A DNA stretch of 64,000 bases from Paucisalibacillus globulus DSM 18846 (GTDB taxonomy: Bacteria > Bacillota > Bacilli > Bacillales > Amphibacillaceae), in assembly GCF_000482485.1 (NCBI RefSeq), contig NZ_AXVK01000001.1, positions 248,001 to 312,000 of the forward strand, given 5' to 3'. Of the stretch, positions 15,249 to 22,928 are shown in pieces (the stretch's first letter is position 1; each line of letters begins with the position of its first letter). Under the pieces are notes generated by a model. The model saw nothing but the letters and a program-made list of their open reading frames with translations. It made no database searches and was not told where the DNA came from. Position numbers and translations under genes: made by a program.

Positions 15249-16746
15249 GGCGCAAGTAGCTATGGTGATGCATTTGGATAAATGTATTGGATGCCATACC
15301 TGTTCCGTTACTTGTAAAAACACATGGACAAATCGCCCTGGCGCAGAATATATGTGGTTTAACAACGTGGAGACGAGGCCAGGTCCTGGATATCCAAGAA
15401 GGTGGGAGGATACAGGACGTTATAAAGGCGGATGGATATTAAAGAATGGCAAACTCCAGCTACGTGCTGGTGGCCCTATTACAAAGTTAGCAACTATTTT
15501 CTATAATCCTAATCAGGCAAAATTAGATGAGTTCTACGAGCCTTGGACGTATGATTATGACAATTTAATTCATAGTCCTAAAAGTGAAAATCTACCAGTG
15601 GCAAGGCCATTTTCGCAAATTACTGGCGAATATATCGATAAGCCGGAATGGGGATCTAACTGGGATGATGATTTAGCTGGTGGAAGTGAAATTGTTCCAA
15701 TGGATCCCAACGTAGAGAAGCTTGGAGACCATATTGCCATGGAATATGAGAAAACATTTATGATGTACTTGCCGCGAATTTGTGAACATTGTTTAAATCC
15801 ATCATGTGTCGCTTCTTGTCCAGCCGGTGCTTTATATAAGCGAGATGAAGATGGAATAGTACTTGTGGACCATGATGCTTGCCGTGGCTGGAGATTTTGC
15901 CAAAATGGATGCCCGTATCATAAAGTGTATTACAACTGGAAAACCCACAAAGCGGAGAAATGTAATTTCTGTTACCCAAGAACAGAAGCTGGTCTTCCAA
16001 CCATTTGCTCGGAAACATGTGTTGGTCGCATTCGCTATATTGGTGTCGTGTTGTATGACGCGGACAAGGTTAAAGAAGCAGCTTCTGTCGAAGATCCTCA
16101 GGATTTATATGAGGCACAATTAGGATGTTTCTTAGATCCATTTGATCCAGAAATTGAAGAAAAGGCTCGTAAGTCTGGAATTAATGATGCTTGGATTGAA
16201 GCGGCGAAAGAATCACCTGTTTATAAAATGGCGATGAAATGGAAGATTGCCTTACCACTTCATCCAGAATATCGCACAATGCCAATGGTTTGGTATGTAC
16301 CCCCCCTAAGTCCGATTATGAACCATATTACGAATGAAGATGATTTAAAGACAGATGGATATATACCAGCAGTTGATCAAATGCGTATTCCAATGGAGTA
16401 TTTAGCCTCCATTTTATCTGCAGGTGACACGAGTGTGATTCGTAAGGTTCTCTTAAAACTTTCTGCTATGCGAGTATATATGAGAGGGAAAACAGTCGGT
16501 GGTGTGGATGAATTTAAACAAAGCGAGTTAGTAAAAGAGGCCGATACGAATCCAGAGGAAATTGAAGAAATGGCTCGTCTTCTTGGAGTTGCAAAGTATA
16601 ATGAACGGTTTGTTATTCCAACAGGACGTAGAGAAATGGATGACAATTTATATTTGGAACAAGGTGTATGCAGTCTGGAAGAGTTAGCTCCAAAAGAAGG
16701 GGTCAATCCGACATTTGGCTATTTGAAGGTGAGAGAGAAGTTATGA
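15238..16746 (+). CDS. narH: Respiratory nitrate reductase beta subunit
   Basis: 502 residues. The start is TTG 15238, because AAGGAGG is 9 bases before it and the N-terminus LRIKAQVAMVMHLDKCIGCHTC then lines up with known NarH. Four ferredoxin-type cysteine groups are present: CIGCHTCSVTC, CEHCLNPSCVASC, CRGWRFCQNGC and the later CNFC plus CSETC. Trp in CRGWRFC replaces a Cys, as in E. coli NarH, which makes that centre a 3Fe-4S cluster. It passes electrons from the haem subunit NarI to NarG. It overlaps narG at its 5' end and narJ at its 3' end, indicating coupled translation. Confidence 0.97.
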   Translation: MRIKAQVAMVMHLDKCIGCHTCSVTCKNTWTNRPGAEYMWFNNVETRPGPGYPRRWEDTGRYKGGWILKNGKLQLRAGGPITKLATIFYNPNQAKLDEFYEPWTYDYDNLIHSPKSENLPVARPFSQITGEYIDKPEWGSNWDDDLAGGSEIVPMDPNVEKLGDHIAMEYEKTFMMYLPRICEHCLNPSCVASCPAGALYKRDEDGIVLVDHDACRGWRFCQNGCPYHKVYYNWKTHKAEKCNFCYPRTEAGLPTICSETCVGRIRYIGVVLYDADKVKEAASVEDPQDLYEAQLGCFLDPFDPEIEEKARKSGINDAWIEAAKESPVYKMAMKWKIALPLHPEYRTMPMVWYVPPLSPIMNHITNEDDLKTDGYIPAVDQMRIPMEYLASILSAGDTSVIRKVLLKLSAMRVYMRGKTVGGVDEFKQSELVKEADTNPEEIEEMARLLGVAKYNERFVIPTGRREMDDNLYLEQGVCSLEELAPKEGVNPTFGYLKVREKL

Positions 16747-17345
16747 GTACTGAAAAACAAACTATCCTAGTAATCGCATCCCGATTACTAGGATATCCTT
16801 CCATTGAATTTTTGGAAGAAATAAAAGAATTTAAGATGCTGTCAGATGATGTTCTCGATTCTAACGCTATCAAGGATGAATTTATAGAAATTTATTCTTC
16901 CTTAGAAGACAGTGCAATTAAAGAAATTCAAGAACTCTATGTGGAGACATTTGACTTAAAAGCCAAAACCGGAATGTATTTAACTGCTCATGAGTTGGGT
17001 GATAGTAATAAAAGGGGAGCAGCATTAATTAAACTACAAAAGATCATTAACCAAGCAGGGTTTGAACGGGTGGATGAAGAGCTAGTGGATTATATTCCAA
17101 TGCTCTTGGAATTTCTAGCTGTTTCACCAGAATCGAAAGAAAAAGAGCGCCTGGAGTATAGATTATCTATTGCGCTAGGACGTATTCGTAGTCACCTTAA
17201 CGAAGAAACCCCTTATTTCAAAGTTTTAAGTATATTAATGGATTATGTTTTCCCTAACCCTTCCAAGGAAGAAATTGAAGAATTGGAAAACAACCAAGAA
17301 GAAGCAGACTTAGAAGAAATGCCTTACCCAATTATGTATCAGTAG
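16743..17345 (+). CDS. narJ: Nitrate reductase assembly chaperone
   Basis: 200 residues from the ATG at 16743, in an ATGA overlap with the narH stop. Helical TorD/DmsD-like chaperone with the NarJ segments LLGYPS near residue 20 and YVETFDLKAKTGMYLTAHE near 75. NarJ binds the NarG N-terminus, helps insert the molybdenum cofactor and controls docking to NarI. The C-terminal third is acidic (SKEEIEELENNQEEADLEE), as in other Firmicute NarJ proteins. The position between narH and narI is canonical. Confidence 0.95.
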   Translation: MSTEKQTILVIASRLLGYPSIEFLEEIKEFKMLSDDVLDSNAIKDEFIEIYSSLEDSAIKEIQELYVETFDLKAKTGMYLTAHELGDSNKRGAALIKLQKIINQAGFERVDEELVDYIPMLLEFLAVSPESKEKERLEYRLSIALGRIRSHLNEETPYFKVLSILMDYVFPNPSKEEIEELENNQEEADLEEMPYPIMYQ

Positions 17346-17381
17346 GATAGGTACCCAATTTACTTAAAAGGAGGGATAACA

Positions 17382-18077
17382 ATGGTTCACATGTTTTGGT
17401 GGGTTATTTTCCCATATATTATGTTGACCATTATGATCCTTGGTATGCTGTACCGATTTGCCTTTAGACAATTAACATGGGCAGCACCATCAACGGAAAT
17501 ATTTGAAAAAAAGTGGTTGAAAATTGGTTCTCCATTATTCCACTGGGGAATTATATTTGCCTTTATTGGGCATGTCATGGGAATGGTGATACCACATGGA
17601 TTTTATACATCACTAGGAATATCGGATCACCTATACCATTTCGGGGCAATTTGGGGTGGAGGATTAGCTGGTTTAATGGTTGTAGTAGGATTAATTATTT
17701 TGTTAATTCGTAAATCAACGATTGATCCAGTACGTATTAAGGCAACTTTTGCGGATTTCGCTTCCGTACTAATGTTACTATTTGTGGCAGGAACGGGTAC
17801 ATATATGACACTAATTTTTAACACTACAGTTGTCGAATATGAATACCGGGAAACGATTGGACCTTGGTTTAGAAGCTTGTTCATTTTACAACCTAATTAT
17901 GAATTAATGATTGGGGTTCCAACGTTATTTAAGGTTCATGTCGCTTCAGCCTTTGCTTTTTTTGCTGCTATTCCATTTACAAGACTTGTTCATATCTTCA
18001 GCTTTCCGATTCGCTATCCTGCAAGACCTCCACAGCAGTATCGATCAAGATCGAATTATCGGAGAGAAGGATTGTAA
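17382..18077 (+). CDS. narI: Respiratory nitrate reductase gamma subunit, cytochrome b
   Basis: 231 residues; the ATG follows AAAGGAGGG. Five membrane helices as in known NarI. The two b haems should be held by His residues: FHWGIIFAFIGHVMGMVIPH in helix 2 and LFKVHVASAFAFFAAIPFTRLVHIF in helix 5. It takes electrons from menaquinol and passes them to NarH. Last gene of the narGHJI operon, followed by a strong terminator. Confidence 0.96.
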   Translation: MVHMFWWVIFPYIMLTIMILGMLYRFAFRQLTWAAPSTEIFEKKWLKIGSPLFHWGIIFAFIGHVMGMVIPHGFYTSLGISDHLYHFGAIWGGGLAGLMVVVGLIILLIRKSTIDPVRIKATFADFASVLMLLFVAGTGTYMTLIFNTTVVEYEYRETIGPWFRSLFILQPNYELMIGVPTLFKVHVASAFAFFAAIPFTRLVHIFSFPIRYPARPPQQYRSRSNYRREGL

Positions 18078-18087
18078 TTGGAATAAG

Positions 18088-18118
18088 GCCTGAGAGTTTG
18101 TGCTCTTAGGCTTTTTTT
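18088..18118 (+). terminator. Intrinsic terminator of the nar operon
   Basis: Stem GCCTGAGAG/CTCTTAGGC (one G-T pair) with a short loop and T7. Confidence 0.88.
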
Positions 18119-18310
18119 GTTGGAGTGGGGGATATTTATGGTCATAAGGTTTGGGGATATGGTCGGATGGTTTGGATATAAGGTTCCATGGTTTTAGTGG
18201 CTGATGGTTATTGCTCCTAGTTGCAAGGTATGGGGTTTCAGTCACATGATATTAGGAATTGGGTAGATGATTTAGATTTCGGGTTATATAATTCCAAATA
18301 ATCATGAACC

Positions 18311-18340
18311 AAAAAAATCCCGAGTCCTAAAAACTCGGGA
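18311..18340 (-). terminator. Intrinsic terminator of the narK-type gene
   Basis: Stem TCCCGAGT/ACTCGGGA with a 7-base loop. Seven A on the + strand at its left edge become the U tract on the - strand. Confidence 0.88.
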
Positions 18341-18352
18341 AATCATCACGTA

Positions 18353-19849
18353 TTAATTTTGCTCTGATATATCATTAAAGATTCCAACATAATACACGGT
18401 ATCTCCAACATTATTTTTAATAGGACTAATGGAAAGTAGTTCTTGATAAAGCTCGCCACTCTTACGCTTGTTCCATATTGTTCCTTCCCAATACCCGTTT
18501 TCCTTAACTGATTTCCATAGTTCTTCGTAAAATTCTTTCCCGTGTTTACCAGATTGAAGAAGTCTTGGCGTATTCCCTTTTGCTTCATCTAATGAATAGC
18601 CTGTAATGCGAGTGAAAGCAGGGTTAACATTTTGGATTACCCCGGATTTATTCGTTACCATAATACCTTCTGCAGTCCCTTCGATAATATGGCGTTCCAT
18701 ATTCATACGATCCCGGTAGTACATAAAGATAACAATGACAAAGCTAACTAAAGCAAACTCAGATAATAACATAAATGCAATGGAGTGATGTCCTGTTATA
18801 TTACTTACTGCTGTTAATAGTAGTGGTGGGAAAAAGCCACCCAGGCCACCCATAGCAGAAACAATTCCATTGACAATTCCAGCCTGCTGTGAAAAATATA
18901 GTGGAACTAGTTTAAATATAGTCCCATTTCCAATTCCACAAGTTATTGCAACACATAACGAACCTACCGTGTACCATTTAATCCCTGGTGAAAAAGAGAG
19001 TAGGACCCCTGAGAACGATACGCCAATAAATACAAACAACAAGATAACGAAAGCATTATATTTATCTGCAAGGAGACCACCAATAGGCCGTAGTAATGTT
19101 GTAATAGCAATGAATATTGCGGTACGAATACCGGCATCAACAGGATCTAGACCAAAGTTACTTACTAAAAAAGATGGTAAAAAGATGGTGAATGCTACAA
19201 AAGAACCAAACGTTATGAAATAAAATAAGCTTAAAAACCATAAGGTTGGATTTTGGTAAACACCTTTAATTTGTTCAACCAAGGATTTCTTTGATTTTTG
19301 TTCTTTTCGATCTCCAAAAATAAATACTAATGCGACAAATAGCAATAGCAAAATTAGATAAAATCGTACTGCAGTTTGCCAGCTAGTAGCTTCGGCAATT
19401 ATTGGGGCACCAAAAGTGGTCACTGCTGTCCCAATATTTCCGACACCATATACACCATTAATAAAGCCATGTTTTTCCTTAGGGAAATACTTAGGGAGTG
19501 ATGTTACACCAACAGAAAAGATTGCTCCACCAATACCAAGTAAAAGTCCACCTATTACTAAATCCGCGAAAGAATCTGCTATGCTAATATAGAAAACAGG
19601 AAACAATAAGATGATGAAACTAATAAAAAATATCCATCTAGCACCTAATTGATCAGAGTAAAAACCAATTGGAATTCGAAGTAACGAACCTAAGATAACC
19701 GGGATTGCTGTTACAATAGATGCTTGTCCATCTGTTAATGTAATATCTTCTTGAATGTAAGTCATTAATGAAGAGATAAGTACCCAAACCATAAAGCCAA
19801 TAACAAGACTTGAAGTTTGCAAAGTTAGTTGTAAACCAGGTTTTTTCAT
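18353..19849 (-). CDS. narK: NarK-type nitrate/nitrite MFS transporter fused to a C-terminal PAS domain
   Basis: 498 residues. Residues 1-385 are a 12-helix major facilitator of the nitrate/nitrite porter family (SLLRIPIGFYSDQLGARWIFF and the second-half counterpart TLLRPIGGLLADKYNAF with the conserved Arg; GVYGVGNIGTAVTTFGAP and GIVNGIVSAMGGLGGFFPP as nitrate signature regions). Residues about 392-498 form a complete PAS/S-box domain (IEGTAEGIMVTNKSGVIQNVNPAF, ITGYSLDEAKGNTPRLLQSG, then the GTIWNKRKSGELY and ISPIKN strands, ending FNDISEQN). Ordinary NarK stops after helix 12. It is convergent with narGHJI and has its own terminator. The likely role is nitrate uptake and nitrite export, with the PAS domain gating or sensing (inference). 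Confidence 0.92.
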   Translation of the reverse strand: MKKPGLQLTLQTSSLVIGFMVWVLISSLMTYIQEDITLTDGQASIVTAIPVILGSLLRIPIGFYSDQLGARWIFFISFIILLFPVFYISIADSFADLVIGGLLLGIGGAIFSVGVTSLPKYFPKEKHGFINGVYGVGNIGTAVTTFGAPIIAEATSWQTAVRFYLILLLLFVALVFIFGDRKEQKSKKSLVEQIKGVYQNPTLWFLSLFYFITFGSFVAFTIFLPSFLVSNFGLDPVDAGIRTAIFIAITTLLRPIGGLLADKYNAFVILLFVFIGVSFSGVLLSFSPGIKWYTVGSLCVAITCGIGNGTIFKLVPLYFSQQAGIVNGIVSAMGGLGGFFPPLLLTAVSNITGHHSIAFMLLSEFALVSFVIVIFMYYRDRMNMERHIIEGTAEGIMVTNKSGVIQNVNPAFTRITGYSLDEAKGNTPRLLQSGKHGKEFYEELWKSVKENGYWEGTIWNKRKSGELYQELLSISPIKNNVGDTVYYVGIFNDISEQN

Positions 19850-19938
19850 GGAATAACAAGCCTTTCTCGTTCGTGTGATATTTTTAATTTATAATAAAGC
19901 AAATAGTATTTATAGTATGGGAAGAAAGGGGGAATTTC

Positions 19939-20415
19939 ATGAGTAAATGGTTCCTTTTTAATTTTATTTTATTAATCATTTTAATTTGGAATGTGATGGG
20001 GCATTTTTCATTTCCGAATTTACAAATACATATTTGGTTTGGTTTAATGGGGGCTTTATTATTTATCTACAATTGGACAAGAAATGCAGTCTTTGAAACT
20101 ATTCGGAACGTTCCTAATCGAAAAACAAAAGTGAAGTTGGCGAGGCTTTCTAAGAGGGTAGTTACTCTTCATCGATGGACAGGTAATATTGCGCTTGTGG
20201 CCATATTGGCTCACGGTTCATTAGTGATGTATCGATACGGGTTTTCCATCTCCAATTATAAAATGGTAGTTGGTGTAATTGCTTTAGTAACACTTGCAAT
20301 TCAAATTGCAACAGGCTGGTTAAGACTTTATAAACCAACCATTAAATTGCGATATATACATTTATACATGGGAATGACTTTATTTTTTCTTATCCTTCTG
20401 CATATTGTTTTATGA
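19939..20415 (+). CDS. Four-helix membrane protein with conserved-looking His, possible haem b protein
   Basis: 158 residues; the ATG follows AAAGGGGG. Four predicted membrane helices. His residues lie at helix ends (MGHFSF, IHIWFG, LHRWTGNIALVAILAHGS, YIHLYMG and LLHIVL), a pattern like ferric reductase-type or cytochrome b561-type bis-His haem binding. It is divergent from the narK-type gene and beside the nar operon, so a role in electron transfer or haem-linked sensing during nitrate respiration is plausible. I cannot name a family with confidence. Confidence 0.6.
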   Translation: MSKWFLFNFILLIILIWNVMGHFSFPNLQIHIWFGLMGALLFIYNWTRNAVFETIRNVPNRKTKVKLARLSKRVVTLHRWTGNIALVAILAHGSLVMYRYGFSISNYKMVVGVIALVTLAIQIATGWLRLYKPTIKLRYIHLYMGMTLFFLILLHIVL

Positions 20416-20490
20416 GGATAAGTCAAAGACTATTTGCAGCGGATTTTGCAAATTTCTATAACGGTGACATGAGTTACTCAAATTTTATAG

Positions 20491-20862
20491 AGTGTGCGGC
20501 AATAATTTCCCTAGTTTCCTGATCAGGGTACATGCTCTGGTTGTAAGGGCTCAAGTTTTCCTAAGTTGGTCACATGGTTTGTTTGACAGGGCTCAAGTTT
20601 CCCTGAGTCGGGTGCATGTTTTGTTTTGAAGGGATCAAGTTTCCCTGAGTTGGTCAGATACTTTGGTTTGAAGGGCTCAAGTTTTCCAGAGTTGGTCGCA
20701 TGGTTTGTTTTGAAGGGCTCAAGTTTCCCAGAGTCGGTCGCATGGTTTGTTTGACAGGTCTCAAGTTTCCCAGAGTCGGTCACATGGTTTGTTTTGAAGG
20801 GGCTCAAGTTTTCCTGAGTCGGTCACATGCTTTGTTTGACAGGGCTCTAGTTACCGCACAGT
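20491..20862. repeat. 372-bp intergenic element with the same ends as the one at 7419-7834
   Basis: The left end AGTGTGCGGCAA (20491-20502) and right end TTACCGCACAGT (20851-20862) are inverted repeats with two mismatches. The right end and its flank match the right end of the element at 7419-7834. The interior is unrelated to that element and is a 42-bp tandem array. No transposase or other credible gene lies inside. Confidence 0.6.
20547..20841. repeat. Tandem array of seven 42-bp units
   Basis: Units begin at 20547, 20589, 20631, 20673, 20715, 20757 and 20800. They read approximately GGGCTCAAGTTTCCCTGAGT, then CGGTCACATGGTTTG, then TTTGACA or TTTTGAA. Six units are exactly 42 bp and one is 43. 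Units differ at a few positions each, and the last seven bases switch between two variants. On the - strand the array reads as 14-residue repeats (NHVTDSGKLEPFKT type), but there is no convincing start site. Confidence 0.85.
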
Positions 20863-21103
20863 TTCCATCAATAGCGAATACCCAAACCTGCAAACTATGT
20901 AAAACAGCAAAATAAAAAGAACCGTTTTCCTCATGTTTTGGATGACGGTTCTTGTATTTCATTCGATATAGATGGTCTTTTTTTGTTTTTGTTCTTCTGG
21001 TGCTTAGGTCCAATGTGGCATATGGACTACGGTTAATTTCGGGATTTAGTCTCCCCTCACGAACTAACTTATCTCGTTTCTTCTGGGCTTTTGATTTGCT
21101 CAT
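20804..21103 (-). CDS. Small basic protein whose 3' end runs into the repeat element
   Basis: 99 residues; ATG 21103 has AAGGAG upstream (AAAGGAGTGTTAGC). The first about 60 residues (MSKSKAQKKRDKLVREGRLN to YKNRHPKHEENG) look like a real, very basic Bacillaceae protein of unknown function. From about residue 61 the frame crosses an intrinsic terminator, then the terminal inverted repeat and the 42-bp array of the element at 20491-20862. It stops at 20804. The original C-terminus has probably been replaced by the insertion. Most transcripts may end at the terminator before the stop codon is reached. Confidence 0.6.
   Translation of the reverse strand: MSKSKAQKKRDKLVREGRLNPEINRSPYATLDLSTRRTKTKKDHLYRMKYKNRHPKHEENGSFYFAVLHSLQVWVFAIDGNCAVTRALSNKACDRLRKT
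20909..20953 (-). terminator. Intrinsic terminator lying inside a reading frame
   Basis: A perfect 9-base stem AAGAACCGT/ACGGTTCTT, with TTTTTATTTT following on the - strand. It lies within codons about 50-65 of the small basic protein gene rather than after its stop. Confidence 0.75.
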
Positions 21104-21221
21104 GCTAACACTCCTTTATTAATTTGCTTTTATTATACAGAATAAAGCTTTTGTATGCTACAAGAATTGATTAGAAATAAACTACCTCCTAATAATCAAA
21201 GAGATAGTCTATTTATTAAGT

Positions 21222-22490
21222 TTAAAAACCTAGCTTTGCACCTTCAGAATTGTTTATCCAGTCTTGTTTATAGACTTTTTTCTGATTTTCTTGTAGATCA
21301 TGAATTAGTTTTATAATATCGACTCGTTGTTCATAATGCCATTCTAATGCGACAGACATGTAGACTTCATTAAGTTGAGCAATGGATAAACCATTTGTTT
21401 TTCTAACCACTTCATCTAATAGGTCATCTTCTAGCAATTGCAATATTCCCTTTTTAATTAAATAACTCTTCCTTAAATCTTCATTTGGCTGTCTGATTTC
21501 ATATGCTCTATCAAACCTACCAGCGCGGTTAATTAAGGCGGGGTCTATTTTCTCGGGATAATTTGTTGTACCAATTAAAAATATCCCTTCTTTTGTAGTT
21601 GCTCCATCTAATGTATTTAAAAATACAGAGCGGGACTCTTCTGGCATGGAGTCTATATCTTCAATCACTAGAACCATAGGTGAAAGCTTTACAACCTTGG
21701 AAAAAATCTCTTGAATGGAGTAACTGTGGGTGTATTCCGTGATTTGCCAGTATACTATAGGTGCATTAACACTTCCTGCGATTGATTTTACTAAAGTAGT
21801 TTTACCATTTCCTGGACTCCCATATAATAAAATCCCTCTTTTATACGGGATATTATATTTTTTGAAGAAATTACCGCTATGTAAGAAAAATTCATCTATA
21901 GAACGGTAAATTTCTGTTTTAAGTTGGTTCTCTAATAGCACATCTTCACGGTTAATTTGCATGGTGATTTTTTCTTTTGATCTTTTTAGACCCTCATCTG
22001 TATCTGTGAAAATCGTAATTCCTTGAAGCATAAACTTGTGCTCCATCTCATCATAGAACTGTAGGAACTTAGTAACCAGTTCATCGGTTTTTCCGAAAAG
22101 AAAAGCTTCCTGATGTGGGTGTCCATAGCTATAAATTGGTAAACTAACAAGTGCAACTTCATAGTTATGAAAGTAGAACAAAGTATTAATGGTTGATGGT
22201 CTAATACTGTATTTGCTTTCTTCTGAGTCTACTATCTTAGATGGACCAATTGTGTCAAAAACTCTATGGACTGGCTCAATTTCATTTGGATAATGGGTGA
22301 GTATATCTTCTATTACCTCTTGGCAGTCGGAAAATCTATCTACATCCATGTTATAAAGTGAAAATCCAGAACCATACTTTTCGTTTAATAATTCTTCTGA
22401 TTTTTTTATTGGATAAGCGTAACCATAATAGAAACGTAAATCTTTACTTGCTTCATTTGTATATTGAATTAATGTATTCTGTTTGCTCAT
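21222..22490 (-). CDS. BCS1-like AAA+ ATPase
   Basis: 422 residues from ATG 22490; the ATG two codons earlier is closer to the AAAGG site. The N-terminal half (about 1-185) is not recognised; it is soluble and mixed alpha/beta. The C-terminal half is a classical AAA domain: Walker A YGSPGNGKTTLVKSIAG, Walker B MVLVIEDIDSM, sensor 1 IFLIGTTNYPEKIDPALINR with the second-region-of-homology arginines, and the small helical lid. This resembles bacterial BCS1/CDC48-like single-ring AAA proteins. No partner gene is adjacent. A protein remodelling role is inferred from the fold. Confidence 0.85.
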   Translation of the reverse strand: MSKQNTLIQYTNEASKDLRFYYGYAYPIKKSEELLNEKYGSGFSLYNMDVDRFSDCQEVIEDILTHYPNEIEPVHRVFDTIGPSKIVDSEESKYSIRPSTINTLFYFHNYEVALVSLPIYSYGHPHQEAFLFGKTDELVTKFLQFYDEMEHKFMLQGITIFTDTDEGLKRSKEKITMQINREDVLLENQLKTEIYRSIDEFFLHSGNFFKKYNIPYKRGILLYGSPGNGKTTLVKSIAGSVNAPIVYWQITEYTHSYSIQEIFSKVVKLSPMVLVIEDIDSMPEESRSVFLNTLDGATTKEGIFLIGTTNYPEKIDPALINRAGRFDRAYEIRQPNEDLRKSYLIKKGILQLLEDDLLDEVVRKTNGLSIAQLNEVYMSVALEWHYEQRVDIIKLIHDLQENQKKVYKQDWINNSEGAKLGF

Positions 22491-22566
22491 GCACAAAACC
22501 TTTCTTCGTTTTTAGTTTGTATTAAGAAAAGTATACCAAATTTGAATAGGAAATTATCTTTTGTTA

Positions 22567-22610
22567 TTCGACAAACTTCGCCAAATATCGGGTGGTGACA
22601 GGCACCACCA
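22567..22610. repeat. Dispersed repeat with GGTGGTG/CACCACC hairpin, copy A
   Basis: Begins TTCGACAAA, continues ATCGGGTGGTGACAGGCACC and ends in CACCAAAA. The arms GGTGGTG and CACCACC pair. A second copy with the same order of blocks lies at 39184-39229. It sits between the divergent AAA ATPase gene and the argS T-box leader. Confidence 0.65.
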
Positions 22611-22635
22611 AAATCTGTTATAATTATGGAAACAA

Positions 22636-22885
22636 TTAAAATCGTTGATAAAGAGAGTAGTTGTTTGTGAGGCTAAGCGAGCTGGGGTTGGTGGGAGCCT
22701 GGTGCTTGATCAAATGATGAACCGGACTTTGGAGATGCTTTTCTGAATTAGTAGTAGGGGAAGTCGGGGAGAACCCTCGTTAACAATTTTGAGTCGTTTT
22801 TAACTTTTGTTAAAAATAAATGGAGTGGTACCGCGGGATTTGAAACTCTCGCCTCTTTCTTATGGAAGAGGTGGGAGTTTTTTTA
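22636..22885 (+). promoter_or_regulatory. T-box riboswitch upstream of argS (arginine specifier CGG)
   Basis: Stem I begins in the stretch after 22636. The distal-loop consensus GGTGGGAGCC is at 22690-22699. The specifier segment is GAAC-CGG-ACTTTGGAG, giving CGG (Arg) at 22723-22725, followed by the usual A. The T-box element TGGAGTGGTACCGCGG is at 22821-22836, able to pair with the tRNA acceptor end. A strong terminator follows (arms from about 22843 and ending in GGGAGTTTTTTT near 22882). Known mechanism: uncharged tRNA-Arg stabilises the antiterminator and lets argS be transcribed. The arginine codon agrees with the gene behind it. Confidence 0.92.
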
Positions 22886-22893
22886 TTTTATTT

Positions 22894-22908
22894 AGGGGAC
22901 AGTCCCCT
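22894..22908. repeat. Palindrome AGGGGACAGTCCCCT in the argS leader
   Basis: A perfect 7-base palindrome around a central A, eight bases before the argS ribosome binding site. Related arms AGGGGACT/AGTCCCCT occur at 43336-43389. Confidence 0.6.
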
Positions 22909-22928
22909 GATTATTGGAGGGAATGGAA

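Noticed and set aside
20523-20807. 94-codon - strand frame made of 14-residue repeats
   Set aside because: It is the tandem DNA array read in frame; no ribosome binding site, and the array sits between terminal inverted repeats in non-coding DNA.
20547-20841. CRISPR array
   Set aside because: Units are directly adjacent with no unique spacers, and no cas genes are in the window.
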